NCBI GenBank assembly: GCA_030549335.1 | Contig: CM060194.1 | Location: 17,672,171 to 17,736,170, forward strand | Length of the DNA stretch: 64,000 bases | Source: Pontederia crassipes | Taxonomy: Eukaryota; Streptophyta; Magnoliopsida; Commelinales; Pontederiaceae | Direction: 5' to 3' | Part shown: positions 32,320 to 44,960 of the stretch, piece after piece | Position numbering within the stretch: position 1 is the stretch's first letter | Layout of the letters: each line of letters opens with the position of its first letter | Notes under the pieces: generated by a model | Seen by the model: only the letters and a program-made list of their open reading frames with translations | Told to the model about the DNA's origin: nothing | Database searches by the model: none | Position numbers and translations under genes: made by a program

Positions 32320-34380
32320 TGTAACAACCAACAAAAGATAAAAAAAAGAAAAATAAAACGTGATGGACCACACGGTTAGAAAAAAAAAAAGATAAAAGCC
32401 AAATCCAAATTTCATTCAAAGTTAGGAAAGGGATAAAATCTGATCACATTAAATCATATTTGGAGAGGAGATTAGTGTAAGATAAGACAGAAGTTGGTTA
32501 AAACCCTTTTCCCTCAAAAACTCATGACCCTCTCCCTATTTTCTGCCTCCCTCGCGTTCTTCGTCGTGCGTGAGCAGAATAGGAGCAGCCGTCGTTGTTC
32601 TTGGTACCAGGGTAGGCAGACTCTCCCTCTCTTCCCTCCTAATCTGATATGTTCATTTCTCCCTCACGTTGCTCTCTGCACCAACTGGACTGCAGGCAGC
32701 GAAGGAGAAGAACAGGGTTAAACCGAGAGGAAGCAGGGGCGGATTCAAGCGGACTTCTAACAAATCAAAGCTAGGATTATCGTGAATAGGTGGGTGAATC
32801 GAAATCACTTTGCATGACCCCTGAATAACGTTAAAACATGCCCTAATCGTACAAGTAAAGAAGTAGAGGAAAAGATGGTTCACGTTCTTTGTTTTCCCTT
32901 GCGTGATTTTCTTGAATTCTTTGATTGATTGATTGAATTGCATGCATAATTCAATTCTTATTGTTCTGTTGTTGGGTGATTGATCTGTTAGGAGATAGGA
33001 ATTAGGTTAGGTTGAGATTGCATTGAAAAATCAATGAAATTCGAAAGTTTCATAATTTTCTGGACGCCGACCGGTCGACCGGCCCTTATGCATCGCGGCA
33101 ACCGGTCGATCGATAACTTGCATACAGTCTCTTTCTGCACATGTCAACCAGACGACCGATCCCTGTCATCAGTCGACGGATCCTTACCCATCAGGTCGAC
33201 CGTTCAACTGAACGGGTCGACCGACCTAACTAATACCCAAGTTGACCTACCGGTCGACCGATCTTAACAGACCGGTCGACCGACCTGCAGACAACCGGTC
33301 GACCGTTCTCGTGAACCGGTCGACCGACCTGCAGACAACCGGTCGACCGTTCTCGTGAACCGGTCGACCGATTCCCCAAAAAATCTTTTATTATATTTAT
33401 TAATTATTCTTCTTTTATCCAGATATTATATATATGTGATTGATCCCATTGTCTGACCCCACAGAGAACCCTCACTGATTTACGTGATTTACTCCCTTAT
33501 TGATTTATTTCGCATTGATCTTATCGTATCCATGAAATCAAGAACAAAGAGCCACAAGTTGTTAAAAGCAATTAATAAGTTCAGATGAAAGATTAATGAT
33601 GGGTTGCCAGTCCAAGCCAAGTGCATCAAGATAAGGGTCGCTCCCTTGGTCATGGTTTGATCACCCATTGATCTGCACAAGGCCGCATCGTTTGCTGGGC
33701 ATACCCCAAGAATTAAAGGCACTCAAAGTCACCTTGATTGTTAATTAATAACCAAGATCAAGAAGAATGTTGAAGTAAAGTCAAGTCAAGCTACTGTCAT
33801 GATTTCCAAGTATGCTATAAGCTCATGTTTATTAATCATCATGTTACTCTCCTGATTCATGATATCCTCTGATCTTATTCTTATTATGATCCATGATACT
33901 GACATATTATCTTTCACGTTCAAGTTAAGCATGATTATTTACCGCTGATTATTATATTCATGTCATGCACTGTATATCATGTGGTTCCCCACTAGGCTGT
34001 AAAGCTTACGGGAGGACCTCCTCCCCTGTGTCTGATTTCCACAGGGCCAGGTCAGTGACGTGGTGGAGTAGGCATGTGCTGATGAAGCTCTAGCGATAGG
34101 ACAGCACATGAACCATAGGATTTCTTAGTGTTTATTAGTTTCAATTACCTTCCGCATTTTAGAATCATGATGTAAAACTTATTTTATTTTCTTAGCAATG
34201 ATATAACCACTTTTTAGACTTCCGCATATTTAGGTTATCTTCCTTTATTTTGTTATTTTTCCGCTGACGTGTCTTAGTTCTTGACTGAGATATGGTCGAT
34301 ATTATGGTCAAGTATAGCATGCCGTAGCGCCTTCAGGTTGGTCTTCGCCACATGACGGGGGTCGATTTGGGGGTGTTACA
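32320..34380 (+). repeat. Gypsy-1 3' LTR (2061 bp)
   Basis: Near identical to 25316-27331; it differs mainly by scattered substitutions and by one additional 44-bp copy in the GGTCGACC array (33271-33358). Ends at GGGTGTTACA (34380), followed by the target duplicate catca. Confidence 0.95.
33067..33373. repeat. CCGGTCGACCGG palindrome array, 3' LTR
   Basis: Same array as in the 5' LTR, but the 44-bp block accggtcgaccgacctgcag...gttctcgtga occurs twice in tandem (from 33271 and from 33315), against once in the 5' LTR. Confidence 0.9.
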
Positions 34381-37373
34381 CATCATGTGGATGCATCACA
34401 AGCTAAATCCCAAAAACTACGAGAAGCATAAATTACTTTTGACAAAATATTAAATGATGGAGTATGTAATGCATAAAAATAGTGTTAATGGAATATTAAT
34501 GATGAAATTAATCATCATAATAAGAATTGTTACATAACTCATAGAAGATGAATATGAATTAACACTATTTTGAAGATAAAGTACTTTTGTAATCATGTTC
34601 ATTTACGCTATTGTCTTCAACTTCAGTTTCATCTTCTTCATTGATATTAACACTATCAAATTCATCAAAAAAAAATTTCATGATGCAAATCTTCAATTAA
34701 GTCGGTGTCTGCAATAGGTTCCACAGATGTCACTGAATCATCTTGGTATGTATTGTAACTGCTACCCACCATTGAACTTTATCCTTCATCTTCTTAGGGT
34801 AGTTAACATAATAGACGTATCTCATCAATGACAGAATGATGAAAGGATCAAATCGTCCATACTGTCTATTATGTAGTAGTTCAACAATTTTGAAGTCTTT
34901 ATGAATTCCTTATCCTCTTCTCTTCTTTGGATCAAAGCACAGACATTCAAATCTAATAACTCTATTTCCTCTGACATATTCAATTCATTGACATCTTTAA
35001 GAATACTATAAATATTAACTTTAATTTTCTCCATCTGTTGAGCCAACACATACACCATTTTTTATCATCTACTCTACTTACGATCAATTGTCTATATGAA
35101 ACTTATAATCGTTCACAAAATAATCAAATAGTGGCGTGTTGACTAGCTTCCCGTGCTAAATAATGCAAGGAATTATTATTCATGGAGCACTCAAAATTGA
35201 GCACCTAATCATTATTGAAATAAAATGTTAGTGACTATAATCTTTAAAGGCATAAGAGTAATACCAAAATATTTATATAATTCTTAAACTACTATGTGAA
35301 ATCATTCTCAATTTGCTCCTTTATTTGTTCTTCAAAAATATTAAAGTATTGTATGAAAACACTACAAACTACGATGATTAATATTCCAATTAAGAGCATA
35401 GAAAGTTCATGTAATAAAATATACTTGCATGATGCTTACTCCACATTTAAGAGGACATGATTAGTTGGCAACTTCAACTGCATCATTTAACCAATGTGTT
35501 TCTTATTTGTCATAGCTGGTTAAACATTGATAAATTTTGTCGGCTAGACATTCCTTTTGAAACTTCATTGTTTCAACAAACTCTTGTTCTTGCACATTCT
35601 ACATGAGTTTCAAGGTAGTAGGAGCATAAATGGGATATCTCTGGAGTTATATACACTTCACATATAAAATTTTCAACTCGGGTCTTATTTTTAACTCTTA
35701 TTTTTTTATCTTATTGGGGCATCTCTCAAATGCATACATCCACATATATTGAAATGGTCCACCTACCTTAACTTCATTGAACAAATGAATTGGTAAGTGT
35801 TCCAATGGAATAAAAAAAATTATGAATGTTCTTTCTAACTTGCAAAAAATTATTTAAATATTTTGCTAGCTCCAATGGAACATGTTATCCACAATTAGAA
35901 TTGTCGAATATAAATCCCTAAAAGATTGATTGAGCTCAGGTGTGAGGTTTTTATATATATATCTTCTCTAGCAAAGATAAAAAATACTATTAGAAGCAAA
36001 GTCTCCATAAAGATATGACAATCATGACTCTTCATTCCAAACAAATGTAATTGGTTCATATCCACATCTAGCCAAATTTGAAACATAACCACCCGACATT
36101 CTAAGATCTTGCACCCATCAACACACGTGTCTTTTTGTTCCTTCATAAGAGTATAATTAACCTTTGATTTAATTAGCTATTTTACCATTGGGTTAGTTAA
36201 CAAGGTGTGACTTTGTACATTGACAATACTCTTTCTAATTAATTCTTGCTTTTATATTGTCCTTTGTTTCACCTTTAACATCTATTATAGTATCGAATAT
36301 ATTCTTAAACACATTCTTCTCAATGTACATGATATCCATATTATGACGAATCAAATTATTCTTTCAATACGGTATATCCCTAAATATATTTTATTTAGTC
36401 CAATTATGAGAAATATTGTGTCCATTGTGTCTGACTTTTGGATTGTCATTTATCTTACATAAATAACATATATTATTATAACATCAATTTTTAAAAAGTG
36501 AAAGCCTTTGATATTCATACTTGTGATATGAACATGCTAACTTACTTACAATCATCCAATCACATAACATTTTATATGCAGAAAAGTCATAAATTGTCCA
36601 TATCAATACGACTTTCAAGATAAAATTCTCACTACAAGAAATGTGTCTAATAGTGATGCGAATTACTCAAAAAATATGTCGCTAATTCGACGTCAATAGG
36701 GTCTAACTAGCTACGCCATTGGGTCGAAGCTAAGCAACATTGATTGCCTCTCATTAGCCACTAATTAGCATCACATTTGCATTACCTCGAGTCGATGCTA
36801 AACGTGGCACCTTCTCGGCGCTACATCACCACTAATATCATGCGATCGAACAACGAAATGCGCGGTAGATTATAGCAAAATATTGACATCGACAACTTCC
36901 GACACTATTGTGCACCGACATCGGCCACCTGCAATGCCATTGTGAGGCCCAAGACTCGCTATTTCAAATGCGTCCATCTCTCCTCAATTTCCCTCAGTCT
37001 TCGGCCCGAGTGATGGTGATGTGGCACCAATTTAATACAAGTATTAGTTATTAATTATAAATTGATTGAATGTACATAAATAGAAGTACACACATGTATA
37101 TATTTAAATACAAATTCATATATATATATATATCTATTAATTTTTATTTAAGTAGATAATGTTAATTTGTATAACTATATATGTTACCTATACAATAGTT
37201 TAAGGAATAAATAGATTAAAATATTAATTATAAATGTATTCCTAAATGTACATAAATACAAATACATATATGTACATAGATACATATATACTAATGATAA
37301 ATGTATTCCTCGATGTATATAAACACAAATACACAACACAAATATACACACACACACATAGATAGAAACAAAT

Positions 37374-37478
37374 ATACATACATACATACATACATACATA
37401 CATACATACATACATACATACATACATACATGCATACATACATACATACATACATACATACATACATACATACATACA
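37374..37478. repeat. (TACA)n microsatellite, about 105 bp
   Basis: Uninterrupted tetranucleotide repeat apart from one TGCA variant near 37431. Four overlapping open frames (MYVCMYVC- or YIHTYIHT-type) arise only from this repeat and are not genes. Confidence 0.97.
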
Positions 37479-38039
37479 AATAGAAAGCCATATTTCACTA
37501 TAGTTTATTTGTGTATATAGGCATATGTTGATATAATTAGGTAATATAAACTTATATATACTTTGTTAATATAAATATTATATATATATACACACACAAC
37601 ATATATCAAATCATATCATATCTTAATTATCTATAAATTGATCCAGTTATTTTAAAATTAATTATCTACAAATTATATTTTTATATCCTTAATTACAAAA
37701 TTATGAGAATTGAATTAAGGGATACAATTTTCTCCATAAAATTAGAAAAAAGATAAAAAAAACTAATAAGCGGTGCCACGGTAGTTTCGCATTAACGCTG
37801 CATTTTGGCAACGCTAATTTAGAGTCATCACAATGCCTTTTTAGCATCTACATTAGAGCCGACTTCTTTTATTTATTTTTTTTGGCATCGAATTAGCGTC
37901 GCACGCTTTGAGATGCTACTTTGTATTGAATCCAATTTCTTTTATTTATTTCTTTGGTGCCATTGTAGCATCTAATTAGCATCGCGCCCTTCACAATACT
38001 AAAAAATTACCTTAAATCCCTAGCTTTTTTTTTGTTTTA

Positions 38040-38390
38040 ACCTTTTACCGCTCGACTCTGTTCTGCCATTGATGATGTCTCACCGCCGAGCATGCCCATC
38101 GTCATCCTTTGTCCAGCAACCTTGACGTCATCATCCGCCTTTGTCTGTCATCTTCTTTGCACTCTGCCATAGCACTTGCCCTCACCGCTCGGTGTGTTCT
38201 CCATCATCGTTGCCATTGCTGAGCCGCCGACCATTTTGTGTCCTTCATCCATCGATGCCCGATGCCAGTGCTGCCCTCCTCTGGCCATCAACAATAAGTC
38301 ACCATTGACCTCCTCTAGCCGGCGTCCATTCTCGACCTTGTGGTTGTCTGACAAATCACCTTTTTTCTTCTTTTTTCCTCTTTGAGATTT
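38040..38390. other. GC-richer block in the nested CACTA element
   Basis: A CCGCTC/CATCGTCATCC-rich segment in otherwise AT-rich DNA; open frames on both strands (38148-38354, 38176-38385) overlap and show no domain. It takes the same central place as the GC-rich block of the other small CACTA element at 4190-4700. Confidence 0.4.
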
Positions 38391-39782
38391 TGAGTTATTG
38401 GATCAAGTTGGCAGCACAAATTTGTGTAGCCCAAAGTTAATCCTCACACAATATGTTGTCAAGTGAATCAGGAGGTCTATTCTATTGTTTTTGACAATTA
38501 AAAAATTCAAAAAATATCATTTCCCGTTATGATGAATGTGATGTGATAGATTCTACTCGGTAGCAAGCTTATATCATGAGTACATATGTTCAATTGTGTT
38601 GCCATATTTGTCAACACCTAAAATGGTGATTAACAACCGCTTCATTAACTGGTTCCTTGGAGATTTTGTTTAGGACATGTGTTGTTTTGTGATTTCAAAT
38701 CCTATTAATCGAGAATTTAGTTGGCTGCATAACACTATTTCAGAGTTAGAAATTCTCTATTTATGCTCTTACCATCAGCCAGAGGTCATGATGGAGGATT
38801 TGGATGAATATGATCGAGCTATATATGAGACCAATGATGTGGTTTTAAATTGAGAACTGAATCTTAAATCAGTTTTAACTCTTAATTACTTTGATCACTT
38901 GTTTTTTTATGTCAACTAGTTTAGTTTCTACTATTAAGTCAAAAAACACGAAAGCATTAAATCCCAATCATCTCTTGCATAGAATCACTCTTTGTTGGAT
39001 TGGTGGTATAATTATCGTTTACTTTTTCCTATCTCTAGAGTGTTGTTTAGTCACTTTTTTTGTTTCATTTTTTTAGTTTCCTTTTAGAACCAATTAGGTT
39101 GTTGTATTAGTTCTACAGTTCAAAATATTTAAGGATATATTAAAAAAGTGATGATGGTGATTGAAATGCTGAAAATGACAGTAAAACATGGGTAAAAAAT
39201 GGGGACAATATATAATGTCATGATTAAAAGAATTTCACCTTAGGGCTGACATAATCATCATAAGAAGAAGAGAAGATGGTCACATATTAGCATCATCAAC
39301 TAGCATCACCTTGGCATTTAAAAGGCATTGACATCTTCAACGTCTCTTTAACGTCCACATCGCGACCCTAGGTACCTCTTCGCAATGCGACTTATAGTAT
39401 CATCATAACGTTTCACTAGAGTCAACTGGTGATGCTAGTAGCGTCGCCTTTTTGTTGGAGCCATGGAGACTCTATCAGAATTGAATGTTGGCGTCTCATC
39501 TTCATGGCATCGTGGCGATGCTAAAGGGCCGCTATTTTCTTTAACCACGAGTTAGTGCCACTTTAGCGTCACCCCTCTGAGTCACTATTCGACATATTTC
39601 TTATAGTGTCTATTTGGTTGGCACGCCATAAGCTACGACACCATTAAATAATTCTTTTACCTCATCAATAAGAGGTAGCAAGTATATATCTATCTTATGT
39701 TTGGTATTGTGAGGGTCCAAAAACAATGCATGTCAAAAACATATACAAAGCATCATACATACTCCCGGACGAAAATTATTTG

Positions 39783-41408
39783 TGATGCATGTAAATTACA
39801 ACATATTTTAGGTTATTATTTAATTAAGTTTTTTGAAATTTTATCGTGGCATGCATCTTTTCTTGTTAATTTTGTTCATAATTCTGAATTTACTGGTTTC
39901 GATTATTAATTTTATGAATATTTTATTTGCGAGTGAATTAACTTATTTCTTCTAATTAATTTTCAGGGAAGGCCAAGTTAACATAAAATGGGTGATTATT
40001 AGGTGGACTATACTACTTCAAGCTTCAATCATAAGGTGCAAAGTCGAGAATTCTCTCAGTTGGGTGCCAAAGAGGATTATGTGAATATTATCACCCTTCA
40101 TTTCAAGGCGATAATTGACCAAATTCTTATCAAATTATTGGGTGCCAACTTTTGATATTATTGAGCCATGATTTTATATTAATCATTCGGGAGTTAGAAT
40201 TTTATCGGGTGCCACCACATGAAAGTTGATTTTCTATGACCGAATATCATTGGTTGAGAACTTGACTATGACGTATCTATTCACAAGCATATTTAACTAT
40301 TTGGTCGAGATTTGAAGAAGGGCGTGAAGTTAATAAAAAAGATTTATCAAGTCTACAATTTATCTGAATGAATTTAAACTTAGCCACGTGATATCAACAA
40401 TTGTGATCAACTTTGGATAGCGATTCACACTAACAATCATCTCAAGATGTGCCTTGAAGTCGAGGTTTTTTTGCATTTCGTGTTTCTACAAACGCGAGAA
40501 GAGAGAGAGAGAGAGAGAGGTGTGTGACAGTTGAAAGTTGATCGCGACTCTGATCAAGTCCGAGAGACTGCCAAAATATGAAACTTTGACTGTTATTTCT
40601 CTGGGTGTCATTTTTCTGATATTGTTGTCACATTATTTTATCTCTAGAAATTCTAGCATGAACTTCATATTTTTAGTTATTTTATTTTAGGAGATTATTA
40701 TTTAAAGGGAAATGTTGTGAACCCTAATTATATTATTGAATTTCTTTTGATCAATTTTTAATTGTATTTAATGATTTTGATTTAATTATTTGGATTTTTT
40801 AATAGAGTAATTGACATTTGATTTCAAATTTTATTTAATTAAATTAAATGATTTATCTGAAATTAAAAATTGACATAGATATGATAACTAGTGTGTGAAG
40901 AATTAGATTGGTGTAGTCGGTTTATACCAGTTTGCGAAATGATTAATACTTTATGATTTTCATTTTAATGCATCTTAATTTTAATCTTATCTAATTGAAT
41001 ACTAGTTTGTGGGACTTTAATTTTGCTTAAATTTAAGATAATTTAATTTGCTTATTAGATTATGGATATACCAGTTTGTGGAGTCTATGAATTTATTATT
41101 TCCAAATTAATAATATAGGATAGTTCTAATCCATCATAAGAAATTTAATTTATCTTTTTTTGTTCACATATTTATTCTTAATTTGTTATCATCCTAAGAC
41201 CTAACTTCAGCACCATATTATATTATTTTAATATTTGTTTTATAATTAGAAAACCTATTTTCAAAATCCTATGTTTTTCTCTCTTATCAATTTGTAAGAT
41301 CATATATCAAATTAATAATATTTCTTATGGGTTTGATACTCTTTACATTTTTTACTATATTACTTGAGCGACTACTGCACTTGCCAATGCGTTTATTTTG
41401 CTACATCA
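39783..41408 (+). repeat. TGATGCA-family LTR inserted in TNP2
   Basis: Begins TGATGCATGTAAATTAC at 39783 and ends ...GCTACATCA (41408). The last 80 bp (TATTACTTGAGCGACTACTG, CACTTGCCAATGCG) align with the end of the solo LTR at 47950-49241 (TATTACTTGAATGATTAGTG, CGCTTGCTAGTG). TNP2 coding sequence lies on both sides. Flanks atttg and ttttt are a poor duplication, so the boundaries may be off by a few bases or the copy is old. It includes a (GA)n run (40503-40520). Confidence 0.7.
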
Positions 41409-42370
41409 TTTTTATGCATATCTATCAATGGCCAATAAAAATAAGGAGATGATGTTTGTGAGTGTAGTGTAAAACCATTTGTGTACAATCCAAGTCTTAT
41501 ATTTCTAGGATCTTAATTATACAAATTTTGTACAATCCTTAACAACTTCATTAGCTTTATGTTGGCATACTAACTCCATAGACAACCACTTAAGTCTTGG
41601 AGTAAAATACAAATAATTCCTTCTCTTGACTACAACTTCGCTCTTAGTTGCTCCTCTATTGTTGCAAAATTTTGTACACAAAAAAATGCATTCCCTTGAA
41701 ACTAAGTCAACATTGTAAAATAGCATAAATACATTTCGATAACAATTAACCTTTATTGTTTACGACCAAGTTTAGAAAGTAATCTTTTTGTTCTATAATG
41801 ATTTTTAGGAATTTGAGCACCGAACGTTGTCACCTCCTTTAATTTTTTCATAAAAATATTAAAGCATGCATATGAAACCTTATGACTAGATTTATTAATT
41901 AGCATTCTAACTGTTAGTGATATTTTTTAATTATTTTCACACTTAGGACATAAAAGTACACTTGAGGCATTCAATAAGTAAATTTTTTTCTATTTCTAAA
42001 TGTGATTACTCTTTTGCACACTCCCGAGGAATTCTAATATCACCATATTTATTTGCAATAGTATCACACACCAAATGTTGATATCTAGAAACTACATCTT
42101 TGGATAAAAATCTTCATTAATTGTATTTGGATTCTTCATTTTCAAAGTTAATCCAATATTAATAATTTGGTTTAAATCCCTTGTATGCAGATGGACTTCA
42201 CAGGTCCCTATAGTTTGAGATTTCATATTATAACATTTTAGAGAAGGACATATATTAGTTACATCATGTAAGACTTGTGTTAAATGACAAATTAAACTTG
42301 TGAAATATTCAACTCCGTCTATGAGTTCTTGTGTAAGTCCTATCTGATAGGAATTAACTCTATTATACAT

Positions 42371-43079
42371 CCACCAAGATATCTAGAGGAAACATAATTT
42401 CTGCAACAATGCATATTTTATAATTATATCTTATAATCCTAAACATGCACACACACATAACAATTCAGCAAATAAACATATACACACACACACTATATAA
42501 TCATACAATCTAAACATGCTAAATATAACTTCTAAACATGTTAAATAAACTACAACAAGATTTACATGTTACAAAAGCTAATAAAAATATTGACAATGCA
42601 ATAAATTTTTTTTATATATGATCATACAATCCAGAACGTACTTTTATATTAAAAATTCAAATAAATTTATAATTATCAATTATATCTAATAATTAAATAA
42701 ATAGAAAAAATAAATGAGCTTATAACATATTAAAAAAGGGTGGTGACGATGCCACCCTTTGTCAAGGGCAGCACCGCCTGCCATAAATCTACTCCCCTTG
42801 ACCATGGAGGACAACAAATGAGAGGCCATTGGAGAAGGGGAAAGAACTTCTAAGAGGAGGAGAATGCATCGTGAGAGGAGAGGGGATCGTGGTGCCACAC
42901 CTGGTGAGGAGATCCTAATCATCGAGGCCGGAGGTCAGAGCTGTAAGATGTTGTCGACAAAGAATGGGGTCTCCAAATTCGCAACATCTTATGGCTAGAA
43001 CTCGTGTCATTGGAGAGAGAACATGAGCGAAGAGAAAGGAATCTAGCATGAATGACAACAGAGGTGGGAGGAAAAAATT
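42371..43079 (-). other. 5' leader of the large CACTA
   Basis: Lies between the transposase start and the subterminal repeats. It contains a GC-richer patch (42740-43070) with small open frames but no recognisable domain, probably the untranslated leader or promoter-proximal region of the element. Confidence 0.4.
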
Positions 43080-43718
43080 TATAAGAATTACCGATGAATT
43101 TTGCGACGGCATAAGAGCCATCACAATTTCATAATTTATAATATATATTTATGTACAAAATTAAGAATATATAAAGTAATAAATTTGAATTCCAACAACT
43201 AGCTCCATTGAAAATATTAATGATAAAATAATTTTAATGGAATTACTCTTAATATTTTAATATTATAATATATAAAATAAACTCAAATTTCGACGATTAG
43301 AATGAGTCCGACCATCAAAAGTTCTTATGGATCGTTCATCTGTCGAAACTTTCAACGACTCTAGCTATCAAACAACTTATTAATACATTATTTATATTAA
43401 TGTTATTCTAATTATTATAATAATATAATATATAAATAATAAATTTGACTTTTGATGGCTAGAGCCATTGAAAGTTTTGACAGACTAATGATCCGTTAGA
43501 AAGTTTATTAATAAAATAACTTCTGGCAGGCGTCATATTTTACCTTGTCCTTGTTCATATCTTGTCACAAGTATAGAACAACGGAAAGCCATGAGTAAAG
43601 AATTTTCGATGGACATTATTTTTGTAGCTATTTGATAATGATATTTTGATGTGTCGCAAAATTCATAGCAAATTGCAAATGACTTATTATCCGTAAAAAG
43701 TCTCATTTTTTTGTAATG
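43080..43718 (-). repeat. Terminal and subterminal region of the large CACTA
   Basis: Inverted units such as TTTTGCGACGGCATAAG, TTTCGACGATTAGAATGAG, TGTCGAAACTTTCAACGAC and TTGATGGCTAGAGCCATTGA resemble the subterminal palindromes of the small CACTA at 3614-5120. The end reads CATTACAAAAAAATGAGAC on the minus strand. This fits the 5' end of an En/Spm element with one terminal substitution. Confidence 0.65.
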
Positions 43719-43872
43719 AAATCATGCATGAAGTGCCCTTGATAATCCAAATATGAGTGTAAGAAAAATCCAGCCAACCCAAAAAACCTTCTCTCAGCCA
43801 AAAAACTCAAATAAAAAAAATAAAAAATTAGGGTGTCCGAATATGATTTAAGGTAGTTTATAATATATTAAA
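43719..43872. other. Short spacer between CACTA and LTR-B
   Basis: AT-rich, no gene recognised. Confidence 0.5.
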
Positions 43873-44589
43873 TATAACGCCCCGAGATTTTTTTTCTTTG
43901 CCTGCCCAGAAGGCTATCTCAATAACATTATTCAATTCTATATCTTGACTTTTTCTTTGACTTTGAACAGTCAACATACTAGCTTACATCAATGTAATGC
44001 TTAATTACAATATTCTATTACAATCGCGAAGGCATTGTATATAATAAACTATGAACTTGTGGGTTAAAGGCCTACATCTCACAATAATATATCCTATATC
44101 CATGTGCATGTCACCCATTAGATGAGTCACTAACCGTCTCACCATCATCATTATCTCATCCTACACGAATCCAAGAACAGAGAAAAAACTCAATGAGAAT
44201 ACACTGAATATGTAGGGTCACCCATAACAAAAGTAATATTCATGATAATTATTCAATTCTATGAAAAATCCATAATATATTGATATGATTAACGATAAAT
44301 AATTTATACTATAATAGTTATCTATTAATAATAAGAAATTGATCAATTATAAAAATTATTCATACAATCAATTTAATGATGATCAATCGCTTCAATTATA
44401 AAAATTATTCATACAATCAATTTAATGATGATCAATCGCTTCTATTATCAATTACAATTAATCAATAATTCAATTGGCCAAGGCCGGTTAAGGCCCTATT
44501 TAAAAATTAGCAATAATCTATCTATCAAGAACAAAGGCTGCATTCTATTCTCTATAAGCCATGAAGGCAAAATCAATAGTCTATAGTCA

Positions 44590-44960
44590 CTAGGGCTCAA
44601 TTCAGTTATCCATCAGTCACTGGGATGCAATTCAATTTTCAATCAATCGCAAAGGCTCAATTCGATTATCCATCAACCATGTCATTGCAATACAATCGTT
44701 CATACAATAATTGTTACCATACAATTATGAATTAGTCAATTGTCTTTTCTTCAATCGCAAAGGGTGCAATACAATCGTCAATACCATAAATGTCATAATA
44801 CGATTGTCAATTAATCAATTATCTTTTCTTCAACCGCAAAGGGTGCAATACAATCGTCAATATCATCAAGGACACAATACGATTGTCAATTAATTAATTA
44901 TCTATTATTTATTATTTAATCACCAAAATTGCAATAAAATTACCAATACCATAAAGGTCA
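44590..44960. repeat. Tandem array in LTR-B
   Basis: Units of about 85-90 bp (CAACCGCAAAGGGTGCAATAC, AATCGTCAATACCAT, ACGATTGTCAATTAATC; partial words) occur about twice almost intact, with several decayed copies on either side. Confidence 0.75.

Larger units (their letters stand above)
25316..34380 (+). mobile_element. Gypsy-1, Tekay/Del-like chromovirus, full-length
   Basis: Two LTRs (25316-27331, 32320-34380) with TGTAACA/TGTTACA ends are flanked by a perfect 5-bp duplication catca (25311-25315 and 34381-34385). An initiator-Met primer site follows the 5' LTR and a polypurine tract precedes the 3' LTR. The internal region encodes, in order, gag with a CCHC knuckle, aspartic protease, reverse transcriptase, RNase H, integrase and a C-terminal chromodomain-like segment: the Ty3/gypsy order and the Tekay/Del type of ending. 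The coding region is broken many times. The LTRs differ at only a small number of positions by eye, so the insertion is recent. It lies within the large CACTA. Confidence 0.95.
36630..39608. mobile_element. Non-autonomous CACTA element nested in TNP2
   Basis: The left end CACTACAAGAAATGTGTC (36630) and the right end GACATATTTCTTATAGTG (to 39608) are inverted copies, with 3-bp flanks tct (36627-36629) and tct (39609-39611). TNP2 coding sequence resumes on each side, so the boundaries are exact. There is no transposase. Subterminal regions contain repeated GCTAATTCGACG and AATTAGCATCGC-like words on both sides (36650-36900; 37780-38000; 39290-39590). A (TACA)n microsatellite (37374-37478) and a GC-richer block (38040-38390) lie inside. 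Confidence 0.92.
34560..42370 (-). pseudogene. TNP2-type CACTA transposase pseudogene, interrupted
   Basis: The transposase would excise and insert the CACTA element by cutting at its ends. Read on the minus strand: a transposase-associated domain (42370-42130; MYNRVNSYQIGLTQELIDGV, ...NICPSLKCYNMKS, EVHLHTRDL); TNP2 N-terminal part (about 41990-41420; IPKNHYRTKRLLSKLG, CTKFCNN, FTPRLKWLSM, RNIRLGLYTNGF); TNP2 middle (39782-39610; KIDIYLLPLIDEVKELFNGV), which continues at 36629 (WTIYDFSAYKM..SKLAC); HNMDIMYIEKNVF (about 36340) and FGMKSHDCHIFMETLL (about 36030). A DUF4218-type region follows (about 35860-35560; IHLFNEVKVGGPFQYMWMYAFER), then an acidic C-terminus ending near 34560. Stops and shifts are frequent. 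The gaps at 39783-41408 and 36630-39608 are later insertions. Confidence 0.88.
24615..43718 (-). mobile_element. Large CACTA (En/Spm) transposon, decayed and interrupted three times
   Basis: A minus-strand TNP2-type transposase pseudogene (34560-42370), a 5' end with CACTA-type subterminal repeats (43080-43718) and a downstream coding remnant (24650-24905) belong to one element. The right terminus reads CATTACAAAAAAATGAGAC on the minus strand (ending at 43718), one base from the CACTA consensus. The left terminus was not found; a TGATGCA LTR borders it at 24614. Gypsy-1 (25316-34380), a non-autonomous CACTA (36630-39608) and a TGATGCA LTR (39783-41408) are inserted in it. Without these the element is about 5.5 kb. 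Confidence 0.75.

Noticed and set aside
37184-37498. Cys/Met/Tyr-repeat protein (MYVCMYVC...)
   Set aside because: Pure translation of the (TACA)n microsatellite; overlapping frames on both strands show the same effect.
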